Shown piece by piece: positions 52,167 through 61,148 of a DNA stretch of 64,000 nucleotides. Positions within the stretch are counted from its first letter, which is position 1. Every line of letters starts with the position of its first letter. Where the stretch lies: positions 1-64,000 of the forward strand of contig JAFGJM010000017.1 of NCBI GenBank assembly GCA_016929095.1, given 5' to 3'. Source of the DNA: Anaerolineales bacterium. GTDB lineage: Bacteria > Chloroflexota > Anaerolineae > Anaerolineales > UBA4823. A program made the position numbers and the translations under genes. The notes under the pieces are model-generated. The model was not told the DNA's origin. It searched no databases and worked only from the letters and a program-made list of their open reading frames with translations.

Positions 52167-53660
52167 ATGGAAAACAAAACACTCGCCCACTTCATACATA
52201 AATTTTTCTATGCTTTATTCATACTCTTAATATTCTTATCTTCGGGATGCAGTAGTTCAGATAACAACGATGACCTTGCCCAATCTTTAACCATTGACCC
52301 GGTGTTTCAAGAATATTACAACAGCCTGGGAGGCAAGCAGGTTCTAGGCGAGGTTATTTCACCAGCATTTGTAATACAGGATATTAAATATCAATACACC
52401 GTAGGCGCGTTGTTTGAGAACGATCTTTTATCGGAAGGCGGGAATAGGGTAAAACTTTCGTCCATTGGCAAAGATTTGAACATCGATGAGCGGATTGAAT
52501 TTGTTGAAGGACAGATCAGCGGCCCTTTTTTGCGGGATTTCATTTACCCGGAATTCTTGCAGGTCTATCAATATCTAGGGGGTATCCAGGTGGTGGGAAA
52601 ACCCCTCACCGGATTGCATTACAATCCTGAATTTCAACGTTACGAGCAGTATTTCGAAAACCTGGGTTTTTACCGTTTGGAGAAAGACACTCCCGGAACT
52701 GTATATTTATTAGCTTATGGCGCATGGAAATGTGGTAAAAAATGTCCCACCAGACAGAAAATGGAAGCCACGGTTTTAGTTCAGAACAATGTGGATCCGA
52801 TTTTTGTATCGGCAGTCCAACATTTCGGTTATGGATTCACTGGTTTTGCATTATCCGAAGGTTATCAAGCAGATGATGGGGCGTATGAGCAAATATTTGA
52901 AAACGTGCTTCTTAGAGTTGATCGAAATCAATCTGGACAAATCACACTGGCGCCGCTTACTCAAAAACTCGGCATTGCCTCGGAACCATTCGAACCTCCT
53001 GCTGAGGATGCTGCATATAAATTCATCCCTGTAAATGGCCAAAGCGGGTATAACGTTCCGCTTGAATTTTTGGCATATATGGATATTCATGGGGGATTAG
53101 ACGGAGTGGGAAATCCGATTGGGAAGCTTGGTTTAACCAAGAATGGTTTATACCAGCAATGTTTTGTTAATATGTGCCTGGAAATGGACAAAAATATCAC
53201 CGGGATTTATCGCGTGCGCCCGGCGCCATTGGGGTATTCGTATTTGAAAAAATTGGGGATGGATCTGGATGTGACCGATGTGCAACCAACCAGCGAACTC
53301 CCCAAAATCACCACACCGCCTGTTATCCAGGAGAATGCTATTACCCAAGAAATCAGTTTACAGGTGTGGGAAAATAACCCATTTGTTACTTCGGAGCAAA
53401 AACAAGTTATTGGTGTTATGGTGTATGGGAATAACCAACCCCTGGCAAACATGACCCCCGAATTGGTTATCACGCTGCCGGATGGAAATCAAAAAGAATA
53501 TTTTATGCCTGCAACCGATGAGAATGGTAAATCTCAAATTCAACTGGAACCAACCGGCGCATCGAACGGCACCTTGATCCCCTATCAAGTGTGTGTATCA
53601 AAAACAATCCAGGATAAATTTTGCGTACAGGATAATTTCTTGATCTGGAATAATCCCTGA
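52167..53660 (+). CDS. Secreted lipoprotein with LGFP-like repeats
   Basis: A 497-residue lipoprotein; the signal peptide ends in LSSGC (Cys28). The body has several repeats around a hydrophobic-Gly-Gly core (YYNSLGGKQVLGEVIS; YQYLGGIQVVGKPL; YMDIHGGLDGVGNPIGK) like those of cell-wall-associated LGFP proteins. An Ig-like C-terminal domain follows (about 400-497). The only plus-strand gene in this block, with a TATAAT-like -10 near 52071 and no sigma-54 site of correct spacing. Confidence 0.65.
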   Translation: MENKTLAHFIHKFFYALFILLIFLSSGCSSSDNNDDLAQSLTIDPVFQEYYNSLGGKQVLGEVISPAFVIQDIKYQYTVGALFENDLLSEGGNRVKLSSIGKDLNIDERIEFVEGQISGPFLRDFIYPEFLQVYQYLGGIQVVGKPLTGLHYNPEFQRYEQYFENLGFYRLEKDTPGTVYLLAYGAWKCGKKCPTRQKMEATVLVQNNVDPIFVSAVQHFGYGFTGFALSEGYQADDGAYEQIFENVLLRVDRNQSGQITLAPLTQKLGIASEPFEPPAEDAAYKFIPVNGQSGYNVPLEFLAYMDIHGGLDGVGNPIGKLGLTKNGLYQQCFVNMCLEMDKNITGIYRVRPAPLGYSYLKKLGMDLDVTDVQPTSELPKITTPPVIQENAITQEISLQVWENNPFVTSEQKQVIGVMVYGNNQPLANMTPELVITLPDGNQKEYFMPATDENGKSQIQLEPTGASNGTLIPYQVCVSKTIQDKFCVQDNFLIWNNP

Positions 53661-53675
53661 TTCAAGATATCAGGG
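53655..53675 (+). terminator. Hairpin at the lipoprotein gene end
   Basis: CCCTGAT (53655-53661) pairs with ATCAGGG (53669-53675), overlapping the stop codon. No T tract follows, so terminator activity is doubtful. Confidence 0.35.
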
Positions 53676-53813
53676 AATCGAGAAAACGGGAAATTAATTC
53701 GCTCAGCCATTATCTGAACAGCTTTTTTACGCGCCTATCCACAGCTTACGAGGGAATACCAGGTCAGAATTGGTAATTGCTGGCGGTTTCCAGCTTGAAA
53801 ATTAAATCTAAGC

Positions 53814-54995
53814 TTAATCCGAAGCGCCGAAATTACGATACTCGCCCGGCAGGTGGTTGAGATCGATCACGGGTTCATCACAAAAAGTCATGGCGTGTTC
53901 GATTACATTACGTAACTCACGGATGTTTCCAGGCCAGGGCTGCGACATTAGCGCTTCGATCACCCGGGGAGAAACATCGGTGATGTTCAACCCCATCTTG
54001 GAATTGAAATAATGGATGAAATGCCCCACCAGGTCGGGGATATCTTCTTTATGCTCCCGTAAAGGGGGTACATCCAGATTAACCACTTTCAAACGGTAGT
54101 AGAGGTCTTCTCGAAAACGATTTTCATCGATCAGTTTCAAGAGTGGGCGGTTGGAGGCGGCAATGATTTGAACATCCACATGGATCAGGTTAGTCCCCCC
54201 TACCCGGCGAAAAGCTTTTTCTTCCAGGGCGCGTAATAATTTCGCCTGCATATCGATCGGCATGGAAGAAATTTCATCCAGGAAGAGAATACCTCCGTCG
54301 GCAACTTCCATTAAACCATGTTTCCGTTTCTCTGCGCCGGTAAAGGCGCCGGCTTCGTAACCGAACAACTCGGATTCCATAACTGTGCTTTGAATAGCCG
54401 CACAGTTTTCTGCCACCATTGGTTTTTGCGAGCGAGGCCCCATTTTATGAATGGCTCGAGCCAATACATCTTTGCCGGTGCCAGTTTCGCCGGTGATCAA
54501 TACCGAAACACAAGCAGAGGCTACCCTTTGAGCATATTCATATAAGGTGATCATCTTTTGACTGGCGCCAATAACGTAGTCCAGGTCTTGATGTTGTGAT
54601 TGACGAAAATGAGCCAGCTCACGGCGCATGGATACAGCTTCGCCGGCACGTTGGATGGTTTGGGCTAATTGTGTCAGGGTGATGGGTTTTTCCAGAAAAT
54701 CGAAAGCCCCATTTTTCATGGCATCCACGGCCATCTTGATGTCACCATTACCGGTGATCATGATGACCGGAGGGCGGAAGGAAAGTTTACTGATCTCATC
54801 CAATAAAGTCAAGCCATTCCCATCGGGTAAAACAACGTCCAAAACGATAATATCCGCTTTGCCCTGCCGGATATAATCGCGGGCTTCTTTTGCTGTGGAG
54901 GCGGGAAACACCTCATGTCCTTGCCCAGATAGAAATGTACCGGTATTATGCCGGGCATTTTCTTCATCGTCCACAATCAATACTGTGTATTTCAT
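53814..54995 (-). CDS. NtrC-type sigma-54 activator lacking a DNA-binding domain
   Basis: A 393-residue response regulator. The receiver domain holds the phospho-acceptor Asp53 (IIVLDVVLPDGNG) and Lys (LEKP). The AAA+ domain has Walker A GETGTGKD, the sigma-54-contacting GAFTGA loop, and GGILFLDEIS. The chain ends at the C-terminal helical part of the AAA+ domain (WPGNIRELRNVIEHAMTFCDEPVIDLNHLP); the Fis-type HTH normally found after it is missing. It would act from solution, as reported for some regulators without HTH. The gene begins 15 bp after the kinase gene. Confidence 0.9.
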   Translation of the reverse strand: MKYTVLIVDDEENARHNTGTFLSGQGHEVFPASTAKEARDYIRQGKADIIVLDVVLPDGNGLTLLDEISKLSFRPPVIMITGNGDIKMAVDAMKNGAFDFLEKPITLTQLAQTIQRAGEAVSMRRELAHFRQSQHQDLDYVIGASQKMITLYEYAQRVASACVSVLITGETGTGKDVLARAIHKMGPRSQKPMVAENCAAIQSTVMESELFGYEAGAFTGAEKRKHGLMEVADGGILFLDEISSMPIDMQAKLLRALEEKAFRRVGGTNLIHVDVQIIAASNRPLLKLIDENRFREDLYYRLKVVNLDVPPLREHKEDIPDLVGHFIHYFNSKMGLNITDVSPRVIEALMSQPWPGNIRELRNVIEHAMTFCDEPVIDLNHLPGEYRNFGASD

Positions 54996-55010
54996 AAAAA
55001 CCTCAAAAAA

Positions 55011-56978
55011 TCAGGATTTCTCAAGCTGAACAGCCTCCGGGAGTTGTACGTGAAAAACCGTACATCCCGGATAACTGGAAGGAAAAATCACCCCTTTATG
55101 AGCGGTGATAATATGTTTGCTGATGGCCAATCCTAAACCAGTGCCGCCCGGATTAGTTGAATAGAACGGTTGGAAAATATGCTCCAATTTCTCTTTCGGA
55201 ATACCAGGTCCGGTATCGGCGATGCTGGCTTCTATCATGCGGGTTTGCCCTTCTGGTTGAACCGCCTGGATTTTAACAGCCAGTGTGCCGCCGGTGTCTT
55301 TCATGGCGAGGATAGCATTATCGATCAAGTTCGTAAAAACCTGCTCCAGAGCGCGGCGATTACCCCGGATCAGATTGGTTTCTTTTTCTGTTTGGAAATT
55401 TTGCTGAATATTTGCGCTGGCAAGGCGAGGTTGGTTGCGGTCTAAAATTCGTGAGAGTAACTGTCCCACATCGATAGTTTCCAACTCGTATTCATAAGGG
55501 CGTGAATACGATAGAACAGTGCGCATCAATTCTGCCAAACGATCACAATCTTGCTGCATGCGATTGATCAATTCGGAGTTAGGATCATCCTTGTTTTGAT
55601 TGTAAGCCATGAGTTGCAGTCCGGTGCTGATGCCGTTGATAGGATTGCGGACTTCATGGGCAAAAATTGCGGTAATTTCACCTAATGCGGCGCGTTTTTC
55701 AAGCGCCTGGGTGTGCGCCAGTAATTGCTCCTGCTGGCTCATATCCTGGATCAAGATAACGATATTTTCAACCATGTCATCCACCATTACGGGAAAGGTG
55801 CTGATTTTTGCGGGGAAACCCGCGCCCGAGCGGTGATAAAACCGCAGGTCTTCAAGGTTTGTGGATGGCACACCATCCAAGGCTAAAGCTAAGGGGTCGG
55901 AGAGGTTATCTTTGCCGATCAGGATTTGATTTAAGGGTTTGGATTGGGCTTCTTCCTGCGTATAGCCAAGGATTCTTTCGGCAGCGGGGTTAATAGATTT
56001 GATCATCAAATCAGGAGCCACGATAATAATCCCATCTGGTATTGAATTGATCACCGTTGATTGGATAATCTCTGAAAACCGTTGATTTTCCAGTGCGGTT
56101 TCAAGGTTAGTGGTGTGACTAAAATATTGAATAATGGCATTGATGGCGTCGCCTAATAATTGCAGGTAGGGAAGACTGGTTTCGGTGATCAAGGAGTTAT
56201 TACTTCCCACGATTAACAAACCGATCAGAGCATGGGATTGTCCAATTGGCACAGTTGCCAGAGATGAAAAACCGGCATTACGCGCAGATTGGTGGATGGA
56301 TGCCAGAGGTCGTTTGCCAGGTACCCAATGGGTGGGAGTACGAAGATGTCCCAGGTCTTGAGCGGGCAATTTTTCGGGCAGGATATCCGGAGGACCAATT
56401 TGAGCAACCTGGCATAATTCCAGATCTTTCCCGTTTGCTTGATAAATGGAAAGGAAAATCGCGCCTGATATTGCCTGGGCAGCCGAAAGTATCGTTTGCA
56501 GCGCTTCTTCAAGGGATGTTTTTTGTAAGGCCTGGCTTATCTTTTTTACGCCATCCGCCAAGCGGATGGTTGATTGTTGTTCAAGTTCCCGCTGCTGCAA
56601 CACACCACAAGGAATGATCCTCAACAGCGCCCATTTCCCGGAGGATGAAATATGGATCAATCTCACTCGAACTTCTATGGATGTTTTATTTCTTGGGGAT
56701 AGTGTAAGGCGGTTTGATTCGGCATCGCTACCTGGTTGGATGATTAATCGATTATCTTCCCAGTCTTTAAATAGTGCAGGCAGTTTTATACGTTGAAGTT
56801 CGCTTCTGGTATATGATACAAGTTCTACCGCTTTTGCATTGGCGGTTAAGATTCGCCAATTCGAATAATCGATTAAAAAAGTAGCATCGGGATACAATTC
56901 GAGCATCCCTTCGATTTCGGGCAGTCCAGGTTTAAAACGGGGTTGGGGGATACTTTCAAAAAACTGGCGATTTACCAT
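55011..56978 (-). CDS. PAS-GAF-PAS histidine kinase
   Basis: A 655-residue soluble kinase, cognate to the adjacent activator. Layout: PAS (about 25-135), GAF (about 150-295), PAS (about 315-425), then the H-box AIFAHEVRNPINGIS (His near 435). The ATPase has N-box EQVFTNLIDNAI, G1 ADTGPGIP and G2 GGTGLGLAIS. No membrane span, so it senses an internal signal. The domain layout is that of NtrB/AtoS-like partners of sigma-54 activators. Confidence 0.9.
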   Translation of the reverse strand: MVNRQFFESIPQPRFKPGLPEIEGMLELYPDATFLIDYSNWRILTANAKAVELVSYTRSELQRIKLPALFKDWEDNRLIIQPGSDAESNRLTLSPRNKTSIEVRVRLIHISSSGKWALLRIIPCGVLQQRELEQQSTIRLADGVKKISQALQKTSLEEALQTILSAAQAISGAIFLSIYQANGKDLELCQVAQIGPPDILPEKLPAQDLGHLRTPTHWVPGKRPLASIHQSARNAGFSSLATVPIGQSHALIGLLIVGSNNSLITETSLPYLQLLGDAINAIIQYFSHTTNLETALENQRFSEIIQSTVINSIPDGIIIVAPDLMIKSINPAAERILGYTQEEAQSKPLNQILIGKDNLSDPLALALDGVPSTNLEDLRFYHRSGAGFPAKISTFPVMVDDMVENIVILIQDMSQQEQLLAHTQALEKRAALGEITAIFAHEVRNPINGISTGLQLMAYNQNKDDPNSELINRMQQDCDRLAELMRTVLSYSRPYEYELETIDVGQLLSRILDRNQPRLASANIQQNFQTEKETNLIRGNRRALEQVFTNLIDNAILAMKDTGGTLAVKIQAVQPEGQTRMIEASIADTGPGIPKEKLEHIFQPFYSTNPGGTGLGLAISKHIITAHKGVIFPSSYPGCTVFHVQLPEAVQLEKS

Positions 56979-57156
56979 AATATTTATTCTATCGTCCCTG
57001 GAGTAAAGTCATCCTGGAAATAGGACAATTATACAAAAAGACGCGTTGCTAAAGGTTGATTTATTGTTATCTTTTAACTTTACCAGATAATTGGATGTAC
57101 AACAGAACCTGTTGGAAAAAGATACCCAAAGGAATGGAACAACCAACCTCTATATT
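56979..57156. other. Intergenic stretch between rpoN and kinase genes
   Basis: About 180 bp. A TATAAT-like -10 on the minus strand near 57029 could start a kinase/activator transcript. No sigma-54 consensus was found here. Confidence 0.35.
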
Positions 57157-58575
57157 TTATCTGAAATTTGGTTTGTTTTTGGAACGAAGATAGGCGGGAA
57201 GGATGCCTTCCATGGCGCGGTATTTCGCCACCGTACGCCGGGCAACCGGATAGCCTTGTTTGTCGAGGATTTTTGCTATTTGGGTGTCGGTAAGCGGTTT
57301 CGTTTCCCGGGCGATAATATCCATGAGGGCGGTGCGGATGTGCAGGCTGCGATCGAAAAATTTAGATAAAGGTACCATTCGACCGCTGGGAAGTTGAACA
57401 GCTTTGCCTGAAACAGCTCGGGATACGGTGGATTCGTGAACACCTAATTTTTCTGCCAGGCTGGCTCGGGTTATTGGGGCGATCTCCGAATCTCCTTCCA
57501 GGATGAATGAACGCTGGATGACAGCCAGGCGTTGCATTAATCGCACCAGCGTGTTATTTCTTTGTTGCAGGCATTTTACCAACAATGCCGCTCTATCCAG
57601 ATCTCCTTGCCATTGCTCTGCTTTTTCTTCCGGCGCATCGTGGAGCGCTTCTCGGAAGAGAGGATTGATCCGTAATCTGCCGGCAAGAGGAGAAATCACT
57701 TCGATTGTAAGAGGCGAGGTGTCGGTTTCGGTTTGCGATGAGATAATAATATCGGGGTGATAATATACATCTTGGGTGGGAGAGCTGCCCTGGCGTATAT
57801 CTCCCCAGTGCGCCCGTCCGGGGTAGGGATTTAAATTTTCGCTGATGAAGTTGGCGATATCTTTCACCCGGGCAAGGGGAATATGTAATTTGTGCCCCAA
57901 TTCTCCATACTGCCGCCTGCTGAGTAAATCCATGCCCTCCTCAATCGCTTCGGCAGTATGAGGAGGAATGGGCTTCTGCTCTGCTAATACTTCTAATTGC
58001 ACTAATAACGCCTCTTGGGGTGATTGCGAACCAACGCCCAGAGGGTCGGAATGTTTAATCAGGTAAATGACATCTTCAATGCGGCATACAGGGACATGGT
58101 GGTAACGGGCAATCTCTGCTAATGGCGTGCGCAATAAACCGTCGTCATCCAGGCTGGTCAGAACGTGGGCGGCTATGAAATGATCGTCAGGATTAAGATC
58201 GGGCGCAATCTGTCGTAACACATATGTGGGTAAATCTTCGATATCGGGGGTTAATCCCTCTTCCGGATTTTCAGAAATAGCAGTTGAATATTGGGTGGGT
58301 AAGAAATCTTCTCGGGATGAAACATAAACGATAGGTTCATCGATATTTGAATTTGATGGTTGGGTACAAACCGGACAAGGGTTTGAATCCGTAAGGATGC
58401 GCCGGCAATGAGGGCAGCGTCGTTCTGGCGCCAGTTCCAAAGCCGGATTAGATGCCAATTCCGTTTCTATCTTTTGGTATAATTCAACCGAAGTAAGACC
58501 CAGGAGGGTCATCGTTTGAGCAAGGTGGGCAGTGGTAAGCGGGCGTATTGCGGTTGATTGTGTTTGTAAAAGCAT
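57157..58575 (-). CDS. rpoN: RNA polymerase sigma-54 factor with zinc-ribbon-like insertion
   Basis: A 472-residue sigma-54. The Gln/Leu-rich activator-contact region I (LTTAHLAQTMTLLGLTSVELYQKIETEL) is at the start, the core-binding region in the middle, and the C-terminal RpoN box reads ARRTVAKYR. Directly after region I is CPHC-x9-CPVC (Cys54, 57, 67, 70), a probable zinc ribbon that is not part of the usual region II linker. A perfect -24/-12 sequence precedes the gene, indicating autoactivation. Confidence 0.92.
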   Translation of the reverse strand: MLLQTQSTAIRPLTTAHLAQTMTLLGLTSVELYQKIETELASNPALELAPERRCPHCRRILTDSNPCPVCTQPSNSNIDEPIVYVSSREDFLPTQYSTAISENPEEGLTPDIEDLPTYVLRQIAPDLNPDDHFIAAHVLTSLDDDGLLRTPLAEIARYHHVPVCRIEDVIYLIKHSDPLGVGSQSPQEALLVQLEVLAEQKPIPPHTAEAIEEGMDLLSRRQYGELGHKLHIPLARVKDIANFISENLNPYPGRAHWGDIRQGSSPTQDVYYHPDIIISSQTETDTSPLTIEVISPLAGRLRINPLFREALHDAPEEKAEQWQGDLDRAALLVKCLQQRNNTLVRLMQRLAVIQRSFILEGDSEIAPITRASLAEKLGVHESTVSRAVSGKAVQLPSGRMVPLSKFFDRSLHIRTALMDIIARETKPLTDTQIAKILDKQGYPVARRTVAKYRAMEGILPAYLRSKNKPNFR

Positions 58576-58609
58576 TATATACTCTCGATACTAATCTATT
58601 ATACACTGT

Positions 58610-58625
58610 TGCAAGAATCGTGCCA
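58610..58625 (-). promoter_or_regulatory. Sigma-54 (-24/-12) promoter of rpoN
   Basis: The reverse strand reads TGGCACGATTCTTGCA, identical to the consensus TGGCAC-N5-TTGCA, about 35 bp before the rpoN start. It implies that sigma-54 drives its own gene. Confidence 0.8.
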
Positions 58626-58714
58626 TAATATGCTGAAAGAAAGGAGATAAAAACGCTTCGTTCTTTCTATATTTAACCAAAGCAAATTGGGCGAAGCAGA
58701 AAATTATCGGTTTG

Positions 58715-58891
58715 ATGTTTTCCCGGCGCGCTGCAAACCAGTTTACAACCGGTGAGAAACTTGAAGATGGGATTATTGGAATCAAAGCGTTAGAAAATGG
58801 ATTCATAACCCCCGGATCATTTTTCGGAAAATACGATCACTTCCCGGTTTGGTGCAGCAAATCATATAGAAAATTAACACTTGAAACGTAA
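58715..58891 (+). CDS. Doubtful 58-residue ORF
   Basis: ATG at 58715 reads 58 codons without a ribosome binding site next to it; the middle (GEKLEDGIIGIKALENGFITPGSFF) looks protein-like but matches nothing I know. It could be a remnant between rpoN and the UbiA gene. Confidence 0.2.
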   Translation: MFSRRAANQFTTGEKLEDGIIGIKALENGFITPGSFFGKYDHFPVWCSKSYRKLTLET

Positions 58892-58950
58892 TAGCCCAAA
58901 AAATTAATGGTATTATGGTCTGAATTACCAAATTCTGTTTTCGTGATCAT

Positions 58951-59856
58951 ATGCGCTGGATTGCTTTTATTTTTAAACTCGCCAGACCTATATATCTTTT
59001 TGGGTGTGTTCTCCTATATTCGCTGGGGGGAGGCATTGCGAAATATTTAGGCGTAACCATCCAATGGAATACATACTTTTTAGGATTAGGGTGGATATTT
59101 CTAATGCAAATTGGCAGCTTTACTCTTTATGACTATTTTGAACTGACCAATTATCCGCGCAATCAAAACAATTCCAATTCAAACCACGATTCCGATAATC
59201 AAAATCAGGAAAAAAACGAAGGGTTAGCTAGGCTGGTAGTTTGCTTCAGTTGTTTGGCGGTTGCCGCATCGTTTTCTGTATTATTGATGCAGGCCAACCG
59301 ATTTACACCTATTGTCGCTGTGATGATGGCATTTGGATTTTTAGCAGGGGTTTTTTATTCGTTGCCGCCCATACGCTTATCCAATACAGGGTATGGTGAA
59401 TTGATAGCGGCGATTGCATTTGCCAATGTAATCCCTGCATTGGCTTTTGCATTACAAGCTGGGGAATTACACCGCCTGGTAGCCATGTCTACTTTTCCAT
59501 TGACGCCGTTATTATTAGCCATGATCATTGCGTTCCAATTTCCCACGTATTTCTATGATATCAAATATGGGAAACGTCGTTTAATGGTTCGCATGGGTTG
59601 GCAAAACGCTGTGAATTTCCATAATATCCTCATCGTTTGTGCCTATTTACTCCTGGCGATAGCCATGTTCTTTCAATTACCTGTTTATATCAGTGCGCCG
59701 GTTTTCTTTACTGTTCCATTAGGTTTTCTTCAGATGTGGCAAATGAAACGTATCACAGATGGGGCGAAACCAAACTGGCAGGCTTTAACCGTATCCTGGA
59801 TAGTGTTGTCCTTTACCGTGGTTTATTTATTGGCATATTCATATTGGATTCATTGA
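58951..59856 (+). CDS. UbiA-family prenyltransferase
   Basis: A 301-residue protein with about eight membrane spans. The first Asp-rich site corresponds to YDYFELTNYPRN (about 60-71) and the second to YFYDIKYGKRRLMVRMG (about 208-224), as in MenA/UbiA enzymes that prenylate aromatic acceptors. A hydrophilic Asn/Gln-rich insertion sits between spans two and three. Menaquinone synthesis is a likely role, but no men gene is nearby. No strong ribosome binding site precedes the ATG. Confidence 0.75.
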   Translation: MRWIAFIFKLARPIYLFGCVLLYSLGGGIAKYLGVTIQWNTYFLGLGWIFLMQIGSFTLYDYFELTNYPRNQNNSNSNHDSDNQNQEKNEGLARLVVCFSCLAVAASFSVLLMQANRFTPIVAVMMAFGFLAGVFYSLPPIRLSNTGYGELIAAIAFANVIPALAFALQAGELHRLVAMSTFPLTPLLLAMIIAFQFPTYFYDIKYGKRRLMVRMGWQNAVNFHNILIVCAYLLLAIAMFFQLPVYISAPVFFTVPLGFLQMWQMKRITDGAKPNWQALTVSWIVLSFTVVYLLAYSYWIH

Positions 59857-59907
59857 TTGATTGAATAAACAATACATCATCCATTCATAAAAGATACAAG
59901 AGGTCCT

Positions 59908-61143
59908 ATGTCAGAATTCCTTGATCTAACCCTGCCCTCAGATGCATTAAACCTGATTCTAGAAAAGATTTCATTTATACCGGAAGAAGAAACCATCCCA
60001 ACTTCCATGGCATTAGGCAGGGTAACCAGTCGAGATGTGTTTGCCCCGCACCGTATGCCCTCGTTTTCCCGATCGGCGATGGATGGATTCGCCGTGCAGG
60101 CAAAAGATACTTTTGGCGCAAGCGAAACAGCGCCGGCTTACTTGCCTGTGGTAGGTGAAGTGCCAATGGGTGCAAATGTTGATTTCACCGTCGAATCCGG
60201 CGAATGTGCTTTGATCCATACCGGAGGCATGCTTCCCTCGGGTGCAGATGCTGTCGTTATGATGGAATACACACAAATGGTAAAAGACGAAGAAGTAGAG
60301 ATCTATCGCGCGGCGGCAGTAGGCGAACATATCGTTCACGCCGGGGAAGATTTCGAAGCCGGGCAGGTGGCTATTGCTGCCGGTGTTGTTTTGCGGCCGG
60401 TTGAAATTGGAGGTTTGATGGCATTTGGCATCACCTCCGTGCAAGTAACCAGGCGTTTGAGAGTGGGCATTCTCTCCAGCGGTGATGAGGTCGTGCCGCC
60501 TGATAGGGATATCAAGCCGGGACAGGTGCGGGATATTAATTCATATTCTTTAGCGGCTTTAGTACAACAAGCAGGTGCGGATGCCTCATTATTGGGAATA
60601 ATCCCGGATAAGGAAGATGCCCTTTTCGAAGCGGTGAATGCGGCTGTGGAAAAATTCGATTTGGTTTTAATTACCGCTGGTTCATCAGCCAGCACGCGAG
60701 ACCTCACCGCGCGGGTTATCGATCGATTGGGCCCACCGGGAGTGCTGGTGCATGGCATCAATGTTCGTCCGGGCAAACCGACGATTTTTGGAATATGCCA
60801 GGGGAAGCCGGTGGTCGGTTTACCTGGACAGCCGCTCAGCGCAATGATCATCGGCTGGTTATTGGTCAATCCCATCTTGAAAAAAATGCGTGGTATAAGC
60901 CAGGCAGCAATAAAGCCAACCGTTAAAGCACGCATGTCCGCCAATGTGCCTTCAATGGCAGGCCGGGAGGATTGGATTCCTGTTTTGTTGTCGGAAGATG
61001 AGAGTGGTTATATTGCCCAACCCATCTTTTTTAAGAGTAATTTGATTTTCAATCTGGCGCGGGCGAATGGGTTGGTAAGCATCCCCGCTGACCAAACTGG
61101 TCTCCATGCCGGAGAAATTGTAGAAGCCTACCTTTATCAGTAA
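59908..61143 (+). CDS. moeA: Molybdopterin molybdenumtransferase MoeA
   Basis: A 411-residue MoeA. Motifs in order: SFSRSAMDGFAVQA (about 52-65), the HTGGMLPSGADAVV segment, a MogA-like domain with LSSGDEVVPP, ITAGSSASTRDLT and GKPVVGLPGQPLSA, and a C-terminal beta domain. MoeA inserts molybdate or tungstate into adenylated molybdopterin. AGAGGT precedes the ATG. A second MoeA starts 5 bp after its end; paired MoeA proteins are common in tungsten users, which fits the aldehyde:ferredoxin oxidoreductase. Confidence 0.92.
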   Translation: MSEFLDLTLPSDALNLILEKISFIPEEETIPTSMALGRVTSRDVFAPHRMPSFSRSAMDGFAVQAKDTFGASETAPAYLPVVGEVPMGANVDFTVESGECALIHTGGMLPSGADAVVMMEYTQMVKDEEVEIYRAAAVGEHIVHAGEDFEAGQVAIAAGVVLRPVEIGGLMAFGITSVQVTRRLRVGILSSGDEVVPPDRDIKPGQVRDINSYSLAALVQQAGADASLLGIIPDKEDALFEAVNAAVEKFDLVLITAGSSASTRDLTARVIDRLGPPGVLVHGINVRPGKPTIFGICQGKPVVGLPGQPLSAMIIGWLLVNPILKKMRGISQAAIKPTVKARMSANVPSMAGREDWIPVLLSEDESGYIAQPIFFKSNLIFNLARANGLVSIPADQTGLHAGEIVEAYLYQ

Positions 61144-61148
61144 ATCAT

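Noticed and set aside
58591..58806. 71-codon minus ORF upstream of rpoN
   Set aside because: It overlaps the perfect sigma-54 promoter of rpoN and lacks coding character.
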